This document shows positions 28,278-39,430 of a DNA stretch of 64,000 nt, piece after piece. The translations under genes were made by a program, and so were the position numbers. Source of the stretch: Glandiceps talaboti. Its lineage: Eukaryota > Hemichordata > Enteropneusta > Spengelidae. The notes under the pieces are model-generated. The model was not told the DNA's origin and did no database searches. It saw only the letters and a list, made by a program, of their open reading frames with translations. The stretch is from positions 13,089,246-13,153,245 of the forward strand of contig NC_135555.1 of NCBI RefSeq assembly GCF_964340395.1, in the 5' to 3' direction. Position 1 is the stretch's first letter. Each line of letters starts with the position of its first letter.

Positions 28278-31200
28278 CTGGCTCTCTCTCTGTCTCTCTC
28301 TCTTTGATGTTGTAAACAATAATCTGTCACTCATCTGACATTACAAAGTAGTATTAATATCTAATTTTATATGACAGATATAACATGTAAAGTAAATTCA
28401 GAATGTACAAAAAAAATGTTTTTTTCTGTATTTAACATTGAATTACAGGAGGACCCAAGACATTTTTTCTCTGAAAAGTTAGAAGGTTACCAAATGAATG
28501 CTAAAATCATGATGTCAAATATGGTGAACCAGGCATTGGGAAAACCAACAGGAAATCATGGATTATTCCATAAATATCACATCGAAGCTATAACTCTTAA
28601 AGGCATGGAGAGTGGTGGAGGACAAGGATTTAAAGCATTTGGAAGGTAACCTGATCTACCTATTATTAGCAATGGTTTGATCTAGTGCTATACTGTTTCA
28701 TATGGTTGGATCAAAGGACTTTACATTGTGGGTAGGATGTTAGGAAGGGTAGAGGGATACATGTCAAGTGTTGTAAATTATGCAGTTTAGCATGTATAAT
28801 ATTTGTTGAAATTATGGCGGTATGGCGGTATTATTTGAACAAGGGTAATACAGTCTAGTACTGTTAAAACCCAATTGTCTGAAGTCACGCATGTATTGTG
28901 ACTCCAGAAAACACTGATAACGCCATGGTGGATACCTGGCGAAAGCTTTGGTGAGCTAATTGAAACATTTGGTGAAATACGAAGTTAAATTCATGAAGTG
29001 AGACTGAACATTTGCACAGATGAGCTTTTATCATATTAAAGGCCAATGTTTGGATCCCAGGTTTATGCATTAGTGCTGTCTTATAGAGATGAAGGGATAT
29101 ACCTGATTAGATATACCATTCCTTTGTTCAGGCCCAACTGTTGCTATAGCGACGTCAGACAACTGTTTCTCACACCTCAAATTGTAATCTTAATGCGATA
29201 CTCTGTATGATGTATACCTGATTAGATATACCATTCCTTTGTTCAGGTCCAACTGTTGCTATAGCGACGTCAGACAACTGTTTCTCACACCTCAAATTGT
29301 AATCCTAATGTGATACTCTGTATGATATATTAGATGTTGAATTTTCTCTATATCTTCAGTTCATTATGAAATCATGTTTCATCTACCTGTGGATTAACAA
29401 ATATGTAATATTTGACTTTTATCTAAAAATTAGATAAAATGTGTTGCTCATAATATAGGTCAGCTCAGACTTTATGAAGGCACAGGAGAATAGTTAATAA
29501 CATCACACCGGCATATCAATGTTGCTATGGAAATATTTTGTGTCAGAGCCAATATAATGAAGATCCTCTCAATTATTGCTGGTTGTCCTTGTTGCTGTGA
29601 GACGCAATTATACAATACAAAGTGTTTTATGAATTGATTTCAGTTGATGTACATGATGAAGTACACAAAGTAAAAATCTAAAAAAAGGAATCTTCAGTCA
29701 TTTTACACTTGTGCAATTTAAGGAAAGATTTGAAAATACGCAGCTGTAAAAAAAAAAAAGTAGAGGGGGGGGGGAGAAGAAAAATTCTCGAATTTCCTTT
29801 TCTTGGTAAACAGATTCAGTATTTATTATAAAAGTTCTATATATAGGACAATAAACCCATGGTGGTCTTGATTCTTTGTTGTTCAGAATTTATGTTTACT
29901 TACCTCCTGCATTGAAGGTCTCATGGCTATCACTATAAAATTAGTAAGTCTAAAAACAGTTCTCGTTGCATCCGGTTGTAATATTGTTTCTTATTATATG
30001 AGGGCGATCTGTCATGTTTTACATTTTTTTCTCATTATGAAGTATCCTGAATACAAAGATGAATGTTCATAGAATGTAGGTTCATAGTTACAAATAAAAA
30101 ATTTCTACTCACAGAGTCAAACAATTCTTTGGCAGCAAATCTCAAAATGTTTGCTGATGTATCACCAGGGTTGTACTAATATGGTTTGTCATCACATGTC
30201 ACTTGTCTCATTTTCATCTGTCTCAAACAAGATAATTTATGTGCACCTAAGAACAGTCACAAAATACAAAAAAAAAAAAGTTTGACTTCTTTGGACTGCT
30301 GACATTTTGTTTTTTTTACCACATTTTTGCCACTGTATTATTTTACTATTTTTAGTTTATTTTATTTATATTATTTTACCTTTTCTTTGATGGAAATCTG
30401 AAACCTAACATCGTACTGTAACAGGAAATCACATTTGCTAATGAACGACATTGTTAGTACCCGCTGTGTGTGGTATTTCTTTTTTTTGACAACATCTTTT
30501 CCTGCAGAGTTCTTGAAGGCATCTTCAGAAGTGTCAACAATGTCTTGGAAAGGTTTCACCAGTCCTTTTTCTTCTACATACTACCGGCAACGGATCGTTA
30601 TGTATCTATTGGTCTCTACATGCCACCGTTTGGTCTATTGGTGGTTGTACCTGCAATCCAAATATCCTTTGAGAACATATAAATCATAAAATATTGTTCC
30701 ATGTGTTACCATAGTTACAGTGTAAAAATGCACGTATAAAATTATTTTAATCCAAATATCCTTTGAAAACATGTAAAATCTAAAATATTTTTCTGTGTGA
30801 TTGTGTTACCATAGTTACAGTGTAAAAATGCATCATATTTTAAATAGCCACATAGACTGAATGTTTGCAACAAATTAAACAGAAACCATCAGAAAACATT
30901 AATTGATGTAAATGTTGAGTTGAATAACTCAGGATTTGCTTGGAGGGAAGGGGATGGAGGGGGTGGGGGTTGATGTATGACACTGTGATGGCTATCCATA
31001 CCGTAAAATACAACTGCCGACATCAGACTGTGGACAAACAGCACCTGTTACAAACAGGGAAAGTAGACAACTGAATTGGATTAATAACACTTGACTTAGC
31101 ATGTAGGAAGTACAGAGACTTGTATTACATTTCATTTTATTTGATAAGAACAGTTTTATGACCACTTTACATAATAGTTCACGTTCACAAACAAATTTCT

Positions 31201-34200
31201 ATTTCCCCTGCCATTTCATGTACAGAGGCGATCAAACTTTTATTATCAAACCATGAAATTTAATACAAGTTTCCGCTGTTCCAACATGCTGAGCCAAGTG
31301 TTATTAATCCAAGTCATTTGTTTACTTTCCCTGTTTGTAACAGGTTCTGTTTGTCCACGGTCTGATGTCAGCAGTTGTATACTGAAATTGACAAAAAATT
31401 AAAACTGAAATAGTAATTGAAGCACTACTTAGATCTTTACCACAATTGCCTAACTTGATAACTTAATCTGTGAAGAGAGTTTTTTTCTTTAACTGTTATT
31501 ACGCTGTTGCTTTGTGGATTGAAATGTCCGGTGCTGGAACTCAAAATAAAGATGATAATCAAAACAAAGATGGAGACGAGAAGAAAGATGGAGATGAGGC
31601 TGAGGAGAAAGACAAGGAACAAAGACAAAAAGAAAAAGACTCCAAGAAGGTATGAATTTCAGTAATATTTAATAATGCCGCTGAGTCAATATTTTTTCTT
31701 TGTTCAGCTGAGGAAAATACTGGAGGTGAGAAAAGAACCTTTTTACTATGAGTTTAAGATAAGCACACTCATACACGTACATGCAGTCACAAATATTTCC
31801 TTGTTGAGTAAAGACAGATATTTGGGAACCTGTACAAGCTGCATGTATGTAAAATACATGTATGAGTGAAATATGGATAATGAATTTTTTGACCAATGAT
31901 TTGAGCACCTTTAAGTTTTTAATCTTATCTATTAAACATACAAACATATTTTGCTTTGTTTAATAGCCTATTGGACAAGGTAACATAGTCAGTGATCAAA
32001 ACAGAACAGAAATTTGTGAATAATTGTCAGTATTTTGTTATGTTTTCATGTTACAGACAATACCAGAGATCAAAGACATTCCATACACATTCAGTTCTGT
32101 CATTCCAACAATTCTAGTTGCTCAGTTCACTGGCTTGTTACTGTACTGGAGTCCAGAATCATGTGGACGTTGGGCCCATGTATTTTCTTTGGCTCCAAAG
32201 GAGGCCATCACTGTTGGTTTAGTGGCTTATTTTATAGGGGCTGCCTGCCTCCCATATCTCACTAGAAGGTAGGTGTGTCATGATTTGACTTTTATTATTT
32301 TTGTAATGTGATTTTAGCCCATAGACTAGGCTACTTATCACAAAATATCGGTTTGACAAATGGCATTGTCAAGCTGGATAGCCAAGTCTGTAGGCTAGTT
32401 ATATTTGCAGCGTGAGAATTTGTTATACTGAAAAACACGAATATGTCTGTTATATTTTGTAATTCATTCACACTGTATTAAGGAAAATAAATGATTTCTG
32501 GATTACTGGTTATGGTATTTCCATTGTTAAACTGTTGTTGTGACATGTCAAATGATGAAAATTTCATGGATAAAATACCGACTGTCGTTTTTTAGTACAA
32601 TATGATATCCGTGATGCTAGAGATGTTGCTAGGATACAGTTTTTACATTTGTCATAATTAAAGGCCCATGTCAGATGAAGATTAAACTTGGGAGAGAAAA
32701 TCAGTTGTCTGGCAGAATTATAGAAAAAGTTGGTTCTGACCTAAAGAATGGTCCTATCAAAATCATATGGCTCCAATGATAAGATAGCACTAGTGCGAGA
32801 ACCTAGGATTGAATTATGTGCCTTTAACAGAGAGAATGTGTAGTTACCAAGAGAGCTGAGAGGGATATGTATTACTACCAAACCAGAGTGACTATAGCGT
32901 TTCAATTAGGCAGCACAATGTCTTTTATGTTTCACATGTTTTTTGTTACAAATTACATGTAATACAAACACTGATAGCAGCCAAGTATATAAAAATGTTA
33001 GATTTTATCTCACGGTGAATACAAATCAACATCACTGTTGGATGAAACAAGGAAGATTCAAACACAAAACTGTGTATTTGTCTTCAGAGTGTAACATTTC
33101 ATGTATGTTTGCACTATCAATTTCTAGTCTGTATTTGATTGTGTAATTCGTAGCAAAAACGTGTGAGATGTAAAAAAAAATGTCACGCCATCCTAATTGA
33201 AACTCTGTAGTCACCCTGGTTTGGTAGTAATCCTTTGTCACTGGATTGAAGTATGTATGGAACAAATTTAGCACAGATCAGATCTGACAATAGGAAAACT
33301 ATTTCAATTGTCAATTAACTGTGAAATGGAATCCACTTAATGAAAGATACATCCTGCAGAAAGACTTAATTTCCTGTTTGCTTTCAGGTCAATTTCAAAG
33401 GCTGGAGACAAAACAAAGGATGAACTCCTTTCCAGTTGGCCATTGTTAAAGTGTTTAGCATTGATATGGCATGGTATCTTAATGGCTGGTGTAGCCATGA
33501 TGAACTTCTCACTTGGTTACTTCCTCACCATGGTAACCGTTCCCATCTTCTGTCTCATCAGACCAACACAGAGCAAGTAAGTATATGTCATCTCACATTT
33601 GATAATTATTCGCCTGTCAATCGTAATAGAACATGGTGCAATAATTCTGTTTGCTTAAAGTGACATATGTCGTGGTTGAAGGAATATATCACACCTGTGG
33701 TAATATTATAGAACAGCGCCACCTTGAGGCAAACATTGAACATACACGTGGTAAATTGTCAGGCAAGAAATAGCTTGGTGAATATCATAATCTTTTCTTG
33801 CTTATTTAGCACATTACGGTAAAAGTATTGTCAATACAGTTTAGATAAAAGAAAAATAACAAAGAATGTAAAAGACAACAAAAAAAAGAAGTGAGACATT
33901 TCATGGAAGTGAAGGAATATTGTACAGAATAAAGTCAATTCAGTTTGACTCTCCCAAACAACGCAGGTTTTCCCCAGGTACTCCGGTTTCCTCCTGAATT
34001 AACACTGAACTTTCCTCCTGTTATTGGGCAATGCCTGTTGGATGGTTAATAAATAAATAAATAAATGAAATAATTTTTTTTTAGATTAATTCCCAAATTT
34101 TAGATCTGACTTTGTACTGCAGTTGACACATTTCCTCATGTACATGTTTTAAATTGAGGACAAAAACTTGGGAAGTATGTCATCGATGAAGACTTGTTAG

Positions 34201-35107
34201 TACTGTAGTGGACACAAATTAAGTCTAGCAAAATGGATATTTGTAGAGATATTACTTTTAATTCATATCTGATTTGAAATGTCTGCTAGACCTGAGTTGG
34301 ATTTTGCAAAGTTACAAAAGATTTTGCCAGTTTTATACTTTCAGAATAAATAGTTTGCAGCAGGAATTGTTTCAATTCTTGCCTCATGGTGGCGCTGTTC
34401 AATAATTTCAGTCATTTTGCATGTTGTGAATGTTACACCCATCTGATAGTACTCTGAGATTCACTTTGACTTTCCTGTGTGTACAAATACCAAGCTTGTG
34501 ATGAATATTAAAAAAAACCAACTTATTTTTCTTTTTTCATGCTTATTTATTGTTCATTATTTTGCTATAATAGTGAAAAGTGACTAATTTTCTTTTGACA
34601 TGAAACTTTCCAATCATCAGACTTGTATGTTCCAATGATTCCTTGCATCAATGTATACGCATACTGTTTGTATTTGCATTGCAGTGCAGTACCACAAACC
34701 AAAAACTTGCCACTTTCTTGAAAGTACTGCGGCAGAGAACTCATGCAAATACTCCTAGTACTTGCACTAACACATTGTAGGGTTCTGTCATCATATTATA
34801 ACATTGTTCCTTTGTTTTCTTATTTCCTTACAGATTCCGACGTCTGATACAGGTTATATTACTGTCTCTTGTGAGTCCTATTCTTCTTGTATTTGTGTTG
34901 GCATTTGTCCACAATATTACATCACAGACCTCATCAGATGTAGACATAGTGACTTTATTATCAGACGTGTTCAGTATGTCTAAAGTAGCGATATTTGATG
35001 CAGTTGTTGATAGTTATGTGTATAATAACTGGATGTTTCCATTAACTAGTTTATTGTACTTTCCAAATTGGTTAATGTTTTGGAGTGTTCTTTGGCAAAA
35101 CCCATAA
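23314..35107 (+). CDS. GPAA1: GPI transamidase component GPAA1/GAA1 (12 coding exons)
   Basis: An ER membrane subunit of the GPI transamidase (with PIGK, PIGS, PIGT, PIGU) that attaches GPI anchors to proteins. Exons: 23314-23387, 24223-24402, 24973-25099, 25624-25789, 26807-26908, 27854-28050, 28449-28645, 30508-30661, 31503-31649, 32057-32268, 33388-33576 and 34834-35107. They sum to 672 codons, against 621 in human from memory. Every intron is GT-AG except the U12-type intron after exon 8. Visible features: N-terminal '[11 protein letters not shown]' and a first membrane helix (about 25-45); a luminal M28-peptidase-like domain with '[10 protein letters not shown]', '[10 protein letters not shown]', '[13 protein letters not shown]' and 'ERFHQSFF'; several C-terminal membrane helices; and a last helix with a conserved proline ('YFPNWLMFW'). 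Exon 9 (residues 400-448) adds a loop rich in K, D, E and Q that human lacks. Some 5' UTR may lie in an upstream exon. Confidence 0.97.
24630..24762 (+). pseudogene. non-LTR retrotransposon RT C-terminus fragment in GPAA1 intron 2
   Basis: One + frame reads '[18 protein letters not shown]' followed by 'TAPSIGT'. This is the typical end of a LINE reverse transcriptase (aromatic, then LWNxLP, then Rxaps). It stops soon after, at about 24760. No upstream RT core is present, so this is a 5'-truncated relic inside an intron. Confidence 0.7.
25841..26107. mobile_element. MITE with GTGYGCCCTCTAA termini, hAT-like (GPAA1 intron 4)
   Basis: The left end is 'cagtgtgccctctaat'. The right end reads, in reverse complement, 'aagtgcgccctctaag'. 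The flanks 'gtggtgta' and 'gtggatta' match at 6 of 8 bases, as expected for a decayed 8-bp target duplication. Internally a stretch of about 90 bp with 'ggtgtgtcacta' is present twice in tandem. It carries no coding capacity. Confidence 0.65.
26569..26625 (+). mobile_element. partial TTAA-type MITE (AGGCCCATG family), copy 1
   Basis: After a TTAA (26565-26568) comes 'aggcccatgattccatccca', then 'ggttctcacatcactgctat'. This matches the reverse complement of the right end of the full element at 32662-32823. Only one end is recognisable. Confidence 0.6.
28192..28303. repeat. (GT)n microsatellite plus short CT tract in GPAA1 intron 6
   Basis: GT units run from about 28192 to 28272 with two interruptions, then CT-rich units to 28303. 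Confidence 0.97.
29040..29092 (+). mobile_element. partial TTAA-type MITE (AGGCCCATG family), copy 2
   Basis: After TTAA (29036-29039) the sequence reads 'aggccaatgtttggatccca', then 'ggtttatgcattagtgctgt'. It is the same terminus as at 26569 and as the right end of 32662-32823, in GPAA1 intron 7. Confidence 0.55.
29097..29328. repeat. 115-bp tandem duplication in GPAA1 intron 7
   Basis: Two direct copies, 29097-29211 and 29212-29328, each beginning 'tatacctgattagatatacc'. They differ at only a few positions, so the duplication is recent. No coding content. Confidence 0.92.
30657..30846. repeat. 94-bp tandem duplication spanning the U12 5' splice site
   Basis: Copy 1 (30657-30750) begins 'tccaaatatcctttga', the exon-intron junction itself. 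Copy 2 (30751-30846) begins with the same 16 bases and also ends 'tagttacagtgtaaaaatgc'. Copy 2 therefore holds a second perfect ATATCCTTT at 30756-30764. Exon use of the second site would add 94 nt, with a stop codon at 30680. Confidence 0.88.
30662..31502 (+). other. U12-type AT-AC intron of GPAA1 (intron 8)
   Basis: Exon 8 ends '..CCTGCAATCCAA' at 30661. The intron starts ATATCCTTT, the exact U12 5' splice-site consensus. It ends 'TTCTTTAACTGTTATTAC'. 'TTCTTTAAC' fits the U12 branch consensus, with its adenosines about 10-11 bases from the 3' splice site. Exon 9 begins GCTGTTGCTTTG at 31503. No GT donor or AG acceptor gives a good reading here, whereas this AT-AC pair joins in phase 0 and restores 'VPAIQ' to 'AVALWIEM', colinear with the family. 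Confidence 0.9.
32662..32823. mobile_element. complete TTAA-flanked MITE, 162 bp (GPAA1 intron 10)
   Basis: It is flanked by TTAA on both sides (32658-32661 and 32824-32827). The ends are AGGCCCATG on the left and, in reverse complement, AGGCACATA on the right. The TTAA target preference is that of piggyBac-type transposases. Related partial copies lie in the same gene at 26569 and 29040. Confidence 0.7.
33711..34400. mobile_element. ~690-bp non-autonomous element with GAACAGCGCCACC termini (GPAA1 intron 11)
   Basis: The left end is 'gaacagcgccaccttgaggc'. The right end, in reverse complement, is 'gaacagcgccaccatgaggc', identical over 22 of 23 bases including the next bases. There is no open frame for a transposase. 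A separate retroposon-like tail lies inside it at about 33960-34072. Confidence 0.65.
33955..34073 (+). mobile_element. retroposon 3' end with (AATA)n tail, nested
   Basis: Sequence 'aggttttccccaggtactcc' then 'ggtttcctcc', about 70 bp later followed by (AATA)4. The 'CTCCGGTTTCCTCC' body with an A-rich simple tail is typical of LINE or SINE 3' ends in marine invertebrates. It sits within the 33711-34400 element. Confidence 0.5.
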
Positions 35108-35440
35108 CAATTGTACTTTAATAGGGTGCAGACTTTTGTCATTTAGGGTGAAATTTTACCCCCAGTGACAGGTGCGAAGTTTTGCCATTTAGGGTAAAAT
35201 TATGCCACATGGAGTGCAGCCATATATGGTGAAATATGGTATAAATTTTGCCACATACGGTGAAATTGTATCACTTAGTCAAATTTTACTACTTGGGATG
35301 CAGAGTATTACATCTGATGCAGAGTTTTACCATGTAGATTGAGGAATATTTCTCCTTGGTTGCAAAGTTTTGTTGCCGTGGATACATAGTTCTTCCACTT
35401 GGCATTCAAAGTTTTGCTCCCTATGGTTTGGACCCCCTAG
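35108..35440 (+). repeat. degenerate ~33-bp tandem repeat in GPAA1 3' UTR or flank
   Basis: Variants of 'tgcagagttttgccatttag' and 'ggtgaaattttgcc' recur about eight times between 35120 and 35430. It begins directly after the GPAA1 stop codon, so it is probably transcribed as 3' UTR. Confidence 0.6.
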
Positions 35441-36380
35441 GTTAGTCAGTATTTTTTTACAACTACAAGTTGCATCACACTCTCCTTTTTTTACTTTGTG
35501 ATCTATACACCCACATTTTGTTCATCTTGCACACAGGCACACACAGGCACGCACAGACAGACAGACAGACAGACAGACACACATACATACATACAGAGTG
35601 ATCAGCTCACTTTTCTAGACATGAAATATTTGTAAATATTTGTTTTTCACTGCAGATAAGTAACAACATGGCAACAAACATGAATAAATAGCAATACCAA
35701 GCAATGACATCATACAGTTTTTATAGGAAATCATGCCCTAAAAGGAAAAAGCTATGATGAAATACACAAATAAGTCATTTTGATCACGCCCTCAAAGGGC
35801 ATTGATGGAGATGTTTTTACTACCACAATGCCACAAAGCATTGTTAGAAGTAATTTCAGACTTTTTTTTCATATTTGTATTCCAAATGTAAAGCTTTGTG
35901 CTCATTTTCCTTTGTACTTAACATGAATGTGTTAACTTTGTTTCATGGAAACAATAAAATCAGTACTGATATTAGAACAATGAAATCAGTACTGACTGAT
36001 TGATCTGCAACTCTTACAGTATTTTTGGTGAGTAATGATTCAGAAATGATTTAGTAATTTTTGCAGACTCGAGGCAGTTTGATTGGTGGGGGGATATTTA
36101 TCGTCCTGATTGTCTGTTCCGTGTCATGTCGAAATCAAATAATGAAATGTAATTATAATAGATCTCCATGATGGAAATTAACAGAAAATGTGTATTTTGC
36201 AATGAACAAAGAAATAAATCACTTTTTTTTATATAAAAGATTGATTCGAGTTAATTCACCTAATATTACCATGTACTGGTACTGCCAATGATGTTTGTAT
36301 GATCATATGCTGTGTGTTCATTATATACATGTATGTAGCCATTCTTGATCACATATCATCAAATTTGGGAAGGTGATACT
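35441..36380 (+). other. probable GPAA1 3' flank with candidate poly(A) signals
   Basis: AATAAA hexamers occur near 35683 and 35953. A short (GACA)n tract lies at 35555-35580. No further exon is recognisable. Confidence 0.35.
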
Positions 36381-36388
36381 TCCATCAT

Positions 36389-36460
36389 CATCGTCGTCGT
36401 CGTCGTCGTCGTCGTCGTCATCATCATCACCACATCATCATCATCCTCATCATCCCAATT
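36389..36460. repeat. (GTC)n and (ATC)n trinucleotide repeat
   Basis: About ten GTC units from 36391, followed by CATCAT-type units. The poly-Val and poly-Ser frames here are artefacts. Confidence 0.9.
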
Positions 36461-36599
36461 ATCCCCATCCCATCGTAAACAGGATGCTGATGTCATTCAT
36501 GACAATGTCCATCCTCATTGTCACTTCCTGTATCCAGTCAACCTCAGTGCCTTATACTTTCTGTGCAAACTTTCCCTGAAAGTTCAGTTTTAATATTAT

Positions 36600-38400
36600 A
36601 AAAAAAATGAATTGCCTCGGTAACCCTTTGAAAAACAGAGTTAACAAACTAACAGTATAGGACTAATGCTTTAATCTTTCATTTCTAGCTGAGCAGTGCC
36701 CAAGTGACACATTTACAGACAAATCATTATAAAGTATGATAAACTTGTTAACTGTATGCCCTTGGATGACTGTCCTTCACCCAAGTAGTTCATAACTCAC
36801 AATATCCAGTTTTCTAAGCTATTAGGGACAATCTCAGAATGTCACAGAAGCTCAAGAAGCAAAATTCCTTAGTTATAAAGGGGGGCTGGGGGTATTGTAG
36901 TCGGTGTTGAATGTTGAATTTCATGTTCACGCATTTGGATATTTGAGCATGCTTGACATTCATAATGTAGACCAATGGACAAAAAGAGATTTGACAGCTG
37001 TATTAGGGATGTGTCAGGACTTATATGGGGTATATACTAAATATGTATCAGCCCATATGAAACATTGCATAGTCCCACACCAATCCAAATGTCACACTTA
37101 TTAACTCTCAGTTAGGGGAAAGAGAGAGGAGGTCTTGACCTTAAAGCGAAGGAATTCCGCCTCCAGAGCTTATGTGAAACTCAAAGACATTCTCCTTAGC
37201 TCTGTGACATTCGGGTGTCCTTCACCTAATAACTCACCATAAATTATAATATCCAATATTTAATTTAAGCGTTGTGTGCCATTTTAACCTAAAGAACTTG
37301 CATTATCATTGATTTTTGATAAAATATAAATTGAAAAACGAGGAAAAACTGCAATATCTGATCACCAGATATATTGTGTGCGGTTTAACCTCTCGACGAT
37401 GTAGGTTATGAAGTGATTACTTTCACAGTGTGAAACCATGTGTAAAATTACCAATCTCACTTTACCTGTCTCTGTTCATGCTTATGTATGCAGTGTATAA
37501 GTTTAGCAGCGTAAAACCTGGAAGGTTAAGTAGAAATGCTTTTCCATGGATAATGTAAGAGTTTTTATATATTGAATATCTTACTCATGATTACAAAAAC
37601 CACTTCATAAGAATTACATGCAGCACATATAGCTAAGTTTTGAATGGTCTGATTCTCTTCATTGAGGTACTCTTGTTTGACATTCACATCTTTTGAATAT
37701 CATAAGTTATACCTTGCACAAACCAAGTTGCATGTGTTTCAACAGAAAATATGGGATTGATTTTCTTGGCAATTTACATAATATGACAATGCATGTGTTA
37801 ATGTCATTTATTCTGCAGTGATCAAATTATGTACCACAAGATTCAAAATCATCATTGTAATTCTTCAACATAATCATGCTTGTGCAGGTATAATTCTGGA
37901 AAATACTTGTGGCATGTATGTTTTGCCATAACTTGCCTTTGACTCATGGTGACAAGGCCCCCTAGGCTCACAAGAATGAGCAGGTTTAACTTGACCCACT
38001 GCAATGAGCTGGTAGGGCTACCTTGACATGGCTCCCCATTTGTAATCATTGGAAGTAATGATTGTCGATTGTTGGTCTAAAATACATGTAACTGGAAATA
38101 CAATAAATTTTCCTTTTTTATCACACATAATGATTTATCCATGAACAGGGTATTTCAAACATTGGCCAACCACAAAAATACTCCATATAATTGTGTAATA
38201 CCAGTGCATGTATCATGCTCAAAATAGATTCTTTAGAATGTTTTGTATGTTCTCAAAAAACACAATATTTGGATAGTCGGTGGGCAGACTATAAATATAT
38301 ACGTCACGTGAGCTACGATCTACTAAGTTAAGAGACATGAAGCTTTTCAAAATTAATGTAATTTATTCGCGGTCTGTAATTATTATTTATTTTTGTGTTT
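36600..38400. other. no gene recognised
   Basis: AT-rich sequence. The open frames on either strand are short and have no recognisable family or splice partners. Confidence 0.4.
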
Positions 38401-38755
38401 ACCGCCAACTGAACTGATACTACAAACTGGAAACTATGCAGCTAATGTTCGACATTTTTGATTGAACGAGAGTGTTTCAATGGACTGTTACTACGGATAA
38501 CATAAATTTATTTGGTCTTCATGTATAAAGGACTTTGGACCATGACCGTGCAGACTTTTACTACTTAACTGGAGTATTTATTTATTTACATATTAATTTA
38601 TTAAGTTATTCTTTTCACTTTATTTTTGTAATATGATAATTGAATATGCGCATCCTGAGGACATTATTTTCGCTATTGACATTTCGACCAGCTCATAGGC
38701 TTTTAGCCTTTATATAGCTGAATATGATATGATATGATATGATAATGTCATCTTT
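38400..38755 (+). mobile_element. possible retrotransposon 3' end with (ATATG)n tail
   Basis: A moderately GC-richer body with 'gcgcatcctgaggacatt' and 'gctcataggcttttagcctt' ends in about four ATATG units at 38727-38750. The simple-repeat tail after a unique body suggests a LINE 3' UTR. No coding part is visible. Confidence 0.35.
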
Positions 38756-39084
38756 ATATATTAAAAACAGCACAGATTGAGTTTATAAGCTTTTTTTACT
38801 TGAGCGAAAATACTTATAGTTATACATAAAAAACTTGATTCAACTATTTTAGTGTAATGTCAATATTGATGCATACCTTGTATGACATTACAACTGTCTT
38901 CTGGCATTGTTAGACTAGTTGACTGCATAGTAGGGAGGGATTTCCTTGGCATTTTTTCAGTTATCGTAATTGCAAGTGATGGTTAAGTATGTTTCATTAA
39001 GTAGAATACCATGAGTACCTTTTAAATACTAGAATGCAACAACACTTACAATTAAATATATATAAAAAGACAGCTTGTACCCCT

Positions 39085-39430
39085 TTAAAGTGGATTGGGT
39101 ATTTATTTTGGATTAATTTTTTAATTTAAAAAACAATTTTATCATGGCTTCATACATGAAAAATCAATGTGAAACAACATATGCTAAGTCCTTGTTTGTA
39201 ACTCAATAAATTGCAAAAGGTTAATAAATGTGTGAAAGCTTTGTTATTGTATGTACAATAACAAACTTTTTACACATTTTTTTTTAGCAATTTGCAATGT
39301 ATTGAGTTACAAACACAGACTTCGTCAATGCTATTTCACATTGATTTTTCAGGTAGAAGGCCATAGTAAAATTGTTGAATAAATTAAATATCCAAAATAA
39401 ATACTCAATCCTCATCCGTATGGCCACTTC
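39085..39430. mobile_element. self-complementary MITE, family A copy 1 (~345 bp)
   Basis: The whole element is one long imperfect palindrome. The left end 'tggattgggtatttattttg' pairs with the right end 'ccaaaataaatactcaatcc'. The centre is TTGTTATTGTA-TG-TACAATAACAA around 39241-39264. Inner blocks such as 'aaaaatcaatgtgaaacaac' also recur inverted. No coding capacity. Confidence 0.88.

Noticed and set aside
30640-30641. Alternative GT donor for GPAA1 exon 8 ('CTATTG|GTGGTT')
   Set aside because: It keeps phase 0 but removes 'VVVPAIQ', which aligns with the family, and no AG acceptor near 31503 fits with it. The AT-AC pair explains the region far better.
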